Positions 6,677 to 6,726 of a stretch of 6,726 bases of DNA are shown here, piece after piece. Where the stretch lies: positions 1 through 6,726 of the forward strand of contig JANTGB010000126.1 of assembly GCA_024763115.1 (NCBI GenBank), read 5' to 3'. This DNA comes from Desulfobulbaceae bacterium. GTDB taxonomy: Bacteria > Desulfobacterota > Desulfobulbia > Desulfobulbales > SURF-16. The number at the start of each line of letters is the position of its first letter. Within the stretch, counting starts at the first letter, position 1. The position numbers and the translations under genes were made by a program. The notes below the pieces were generated by a model. It made no database searches and was not told where the DNA came from. It saw only the letters and a program-made list of their open reading frames with translations.

Positions 6677-6685
6677 TCACGCACC
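6669..6685. repeat. Perfect short palindrome GGTGCGT-ATC-ACGCACC
   Basis: A seven-base perfect stem surrounds a three-base loop. Palindromes of the type 'TAGGGTGCGT...ACGCACCAT' recur between genes in many bacterial genomes as far as I recall, so this is probably a dispersed REP-like repeat. No T-tract follows directly, hence it is not called a terminator. Confidence 0.45.
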
Positions 6686-6726
6686 ATTCCCGGCTCCGGC
6701 ATCATTTTTTTTGGTGCATGGTATGC

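Larger units (their letters stand above)
6224..6726. other. 503-base region without a normal gene
   Basis: No ordinary gene with a start, Shine-Dalgarno and family resemblance was found on either strand. The region looks more AT-rich than the operon. It contains two flanking-motif copies (one at its start, one at 6466-6486), three coding-like minus-strand fragments (6238-6321, 6340-6480, 6473-6676) and a perfect palindrome at 6669-6685. No convincing intrinsic terminator follows the RCK gene. The mix looks like eroded mobile or intergenic repeat DNA. Confidence 0.5.

Noticed and set aside
6687..6712. Weak CCGG-CT-CCGG stem followed by eight T residues, as a possible terminator
   Set aside because: The stem is only four pairs with a two-base loop, separated from the T-run, and lies about 480 bases past the last gene.

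Overview
The window carries a compact, co-directional operon on the + strand. It encodes a Wadjet/MksBEF-type SMC plasmid-defence complex, followed closely by a single-RCK potassium-channel regulator. Both sides are flanked by apparently non-coding, repeat-bearing DNA. Base composition is moderate, the Shine-Dalgarno sites are of bacterial type, and genes overlap tightly. This indicates a bacterium, probably Gram-negative. The style is compatible with Desulfobacterota or a related lineage, but that is an impression and not a demonstrated placement.

Layout: positions 1-180 hold no convincing gene. They contain a long imperfect palindrome (1-74) that would fold well as + strand RNA, a short motif (75-92) that recurs inverted on the far side of the operon, and a weak promoter candidate. 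Positions 181-831 encode a small winged-helix (KITE/MksE-like) subunit, called JetB here. Positions 828-4298 encode an 1156-residue SMC ATPase, JetC, with intact Walker A, signature and Walker B motifs, two coiled-coil arms and a hinge-like insert. Positions 4291-5517 encode JetD, a topoisomerase VI-A-like nuclease with a Toprim domain whose acidic residues are all present. The three genes overlap by 4 and 8 bases, so they are probably translationally coupled. Positions 5537-6223, after a 19-base gap with a good ribosome binding site, encode a TrkA/KtrA-type NAD-binding RCK protein. Positions 6224-6726 contain no normal gene. They hold two more copies of the flanking motif, three coding-like minus-strand fragments and a perfect short palindrome.

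In known Wadjet systems, JetA (kleisin), JetB (KITE) and JetC (SMC) form an ATP-driven DNA loop extruder, and JetD cuts small circular DNA once extrusion has sensed it. The kleisin JetA is not present anywhere in this window. It normally sits immediately upstream of jetB, yet here jetB is preceded by 180 bases with stops in all three forward frames. The system is therefore either divided, incomplete, dependent on a kleisin encoded elsewhere, or continues upstream beyond the palindrome. This missing kleisin, the close linkage to a potassium/NAD-sensing protein, and the inverted flanking motifs are the points most worth following up.
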